NCBI GenBank assembly: GCA_002402105.1
Contig: NVVD01000014.1
Span: forward strand, 46,188 to 110,187
Direction: 5' to 3'
DNA length: 64,000 nucleotides
Source of the DNA: Candidatus Cloacimonadota bacterium
Lineage (GTDB): Bacteria; Muiribacteriota; UBA6191
A program made the position numbers and the translations under genes. Each line of letters begins with the position of its first letter. The first letter of the stretch is position 1. The notes under the pieces are model-generated. The model was not told the DNA's origin and did no database searches. It saw nothing but the letters and a program-made list of their open reading frames with translations. Positions 63,312 through 64,000 of this stretch are shown in pieces.

Positions 63312-63701
63312 ATGAAAAAAATCGTTATACTTTTATTCAGTTTATATTTAAGCACCAATGTTTGTTTTACAAACAAAAGTAAAGAAATTAACTTTAACAA
63401 TTTACTTCAAGTTTTTGGAGCTAATAAACAATTAAAAAGTAAAATAGAATATATTTTACCAATCAGTCTATCCATGAGTTATGAAGATTTTTTTCTAAAA
63501 GTAGGAAAGTTATTTTCAAATGATTGAAAGCTGTCTATTAACCCTCGGATTATTGCTTTTAAAAATAAAAACAATACATTTGAAATTTTATTAAGTTATG
63601 ATTTTAAACAAAAAGTTAAAGCTGTAAACATAAATGTTTTTAAAAAAAGTCATTTCAATAGTTGGTCTTGGGATAGTATAGTTATTTATTATCTTTATTA
63701 A
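63312..63701 (+). pseudogene. Small exported protein interrupted by an in-frame TGA
   Basis: ATG 63312 starts a signal peptide (KKIVILLFSLYLSTNVCF), and the frame reads 71 codons to TGA at 63525-63527. The same frame then stays open for 57 more codons (KLSINPRIIAFKNKNNTFEI onward) to TAA at 63699-63701. The downstream part keeps protein-like composition with the same Lys/Asn/Phe bias. It therefore looks like one gene with a nonsense codon or, less likely, a decoded stop. I do not recognise the family. TTG 63264 upstream gives an in-frame extension, but it lies before a palindrome and lacks a site. Confidence 0.6.
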
Positions 63702-64000
63702 TAAAACTTTCTAACTCTTTTTTATCTCTTGGGTTTATAACTAAAATATCATCCTTAATTTCTCCATCTTTTTCAAAATTTATACCAAGAAGATAAATGT
63801 TTTTATCTGTATTTAAGTATTTTTTAAAATACTTTCGATCTATTATTTGTTCCATTGCTTTTTTAGCTGAATGTTTATATTTATATTTATATTCAATAAT
63901 ATAAATATCATCACCATTTTCTAAATATTGATCTATTCTTCCCTTTTTAGTTAAAACTTCTGAAATAACATTAAAACCAGTAAGGTTAAGAAGAGCAAAA
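63682..64000 (-). CDS. C-terminal part of an AAA-ATPase/PD-(D/E)XK nuclease-domain protein (partial)
   Basis: This reading frame enters from the right edge and ends at TAA 63682-63684; 105 residues are visible. They match the C-terminal nuclease-like domain of AAA_ATPase proteins of the DUF1703/PDDEXK_9 type: VLTKKGRIDQYLENGDDIYI followed by IEYKYKYK gives the G-R-I-D ... E-x-K catalytic pattern. AKKAMEQIIDRKYFKKYL and NIYLLGINFEKDGEI complete the family motif. The ATPase domain would lie beyond the window. The stop overlaps the convergent interrupted ORF by 20 bases. Confidence 0.82.
   Translation of the reverse strand, partial: FALLNLTGFNVISEVLTKKGRIDQYLENGDDIYIIEYKYKYKHSAKKAMEQIIDRKYFKKYLNTDKNIYLLGINFEKDGEIKDDILVINPRDKKELESFINKDNK

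Noticed and set aside
63525..63527. Selenocysteine at the in-frame TGA
   Set aside because: I see no convincing bSECIS hairpin directly after the codon and no redox context. A nonsense mutation is simpler.
1..64000. CRISPR arrays, toxin-antitoxin pairs, restriction-modification or prophage islands
   Set aside because: I looked for regular repeats, small paired ORFs and hallmark genes and found none. The partial AAA/PD-(D/E)XK protein at the right end is a common accessory gene and is not enough to call a defence system.

Overview
The window is strongly A+T-rich bacterial DNA, densely coded on both strands. The organism is Gram-negative: the window holds a porin, a second probable outer-membrane beta-barrel, several lipobox proteins and a GspE/PilB ATPase. 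It is chemotactic, with a che cluster and two large receptors. The complete iscR-iscS-iscU-iscA-hscB-hscA-fdx-iscX operon, including IscX, points to Pseudomonadota or a relative that acquired that operon, such as a low-GC Bdellovibrionota or SAR324-type lineage. This placement is inference. The window has no rRNA or housekeeping marker that would settle it.

Layout. 1-3468 (+): end of cheA, then cheW, cheB, cheR and two single-domain receivers, closed by a shared terminator facing a PAS/PAS chemoreceptor (3550-5451, -). 5630-11447 (+): a small exported protein, a GspE/PilB ATPase, tRNA-Leu(CAA) with a clear sigma-70 promoter, a TPR lipoprotein and an FN3-type lipoprotein. 11514-21859 (-): an M16 peptidase pair (one active, one not), queG with a polytopic membrane protein, a large exported HEXXHXXGXXH metalloprotease, a DUF350 membrane protein broken by a -1 frame change, and an Arg/Ser-rich lipoprotein. 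22190-26519 (+): a DUF3604-DUF1800-DUF1501 set of exported proteins. 26512-35648: Ser/Thr kinase, clostripain-type peptidase, truncated haemoglobin, alpha/beta hydrolase, membrane protein, HEAT/TPR protein, exported protein and nitroreductase. 35774-43001: a 1229-aa chemoreceptor, a double rhodanese, and a porin next to a PstS-like binding protein. 43051-54985: a large beta-barrel candidate, XerC/D recombinase, DUF3147, DUF899, a large lipoprotein, a di-haem peroxidase, YaaA, a GNAT acetyltransferase and an unusual RCK ion channel. 55040-61254: the isc operon with an unannotated small ORF at its distal end and a divergent A-type carrier gene. 61244-64000: a CysQ-like phosphatase, an S51-like protein, a secreted ORF interrupted by an in-frame TGA, and the end of an AAA-ATPase/PD-(D/E)XK protein.

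I found no CRISPR array, prophage, insertion sequence or recognisable defence island. The most unusual items are the DUF350 frame change (19969-20855), two related intergenic elements that each follow a stop codon (19860 and 58959), an RCK channel without the canonical K+ filter, an HscB with two N-terminal CxxC pairs, the 41-codon ORF after iscX, and the secreted ORF with an in-frame TGA at 63525.
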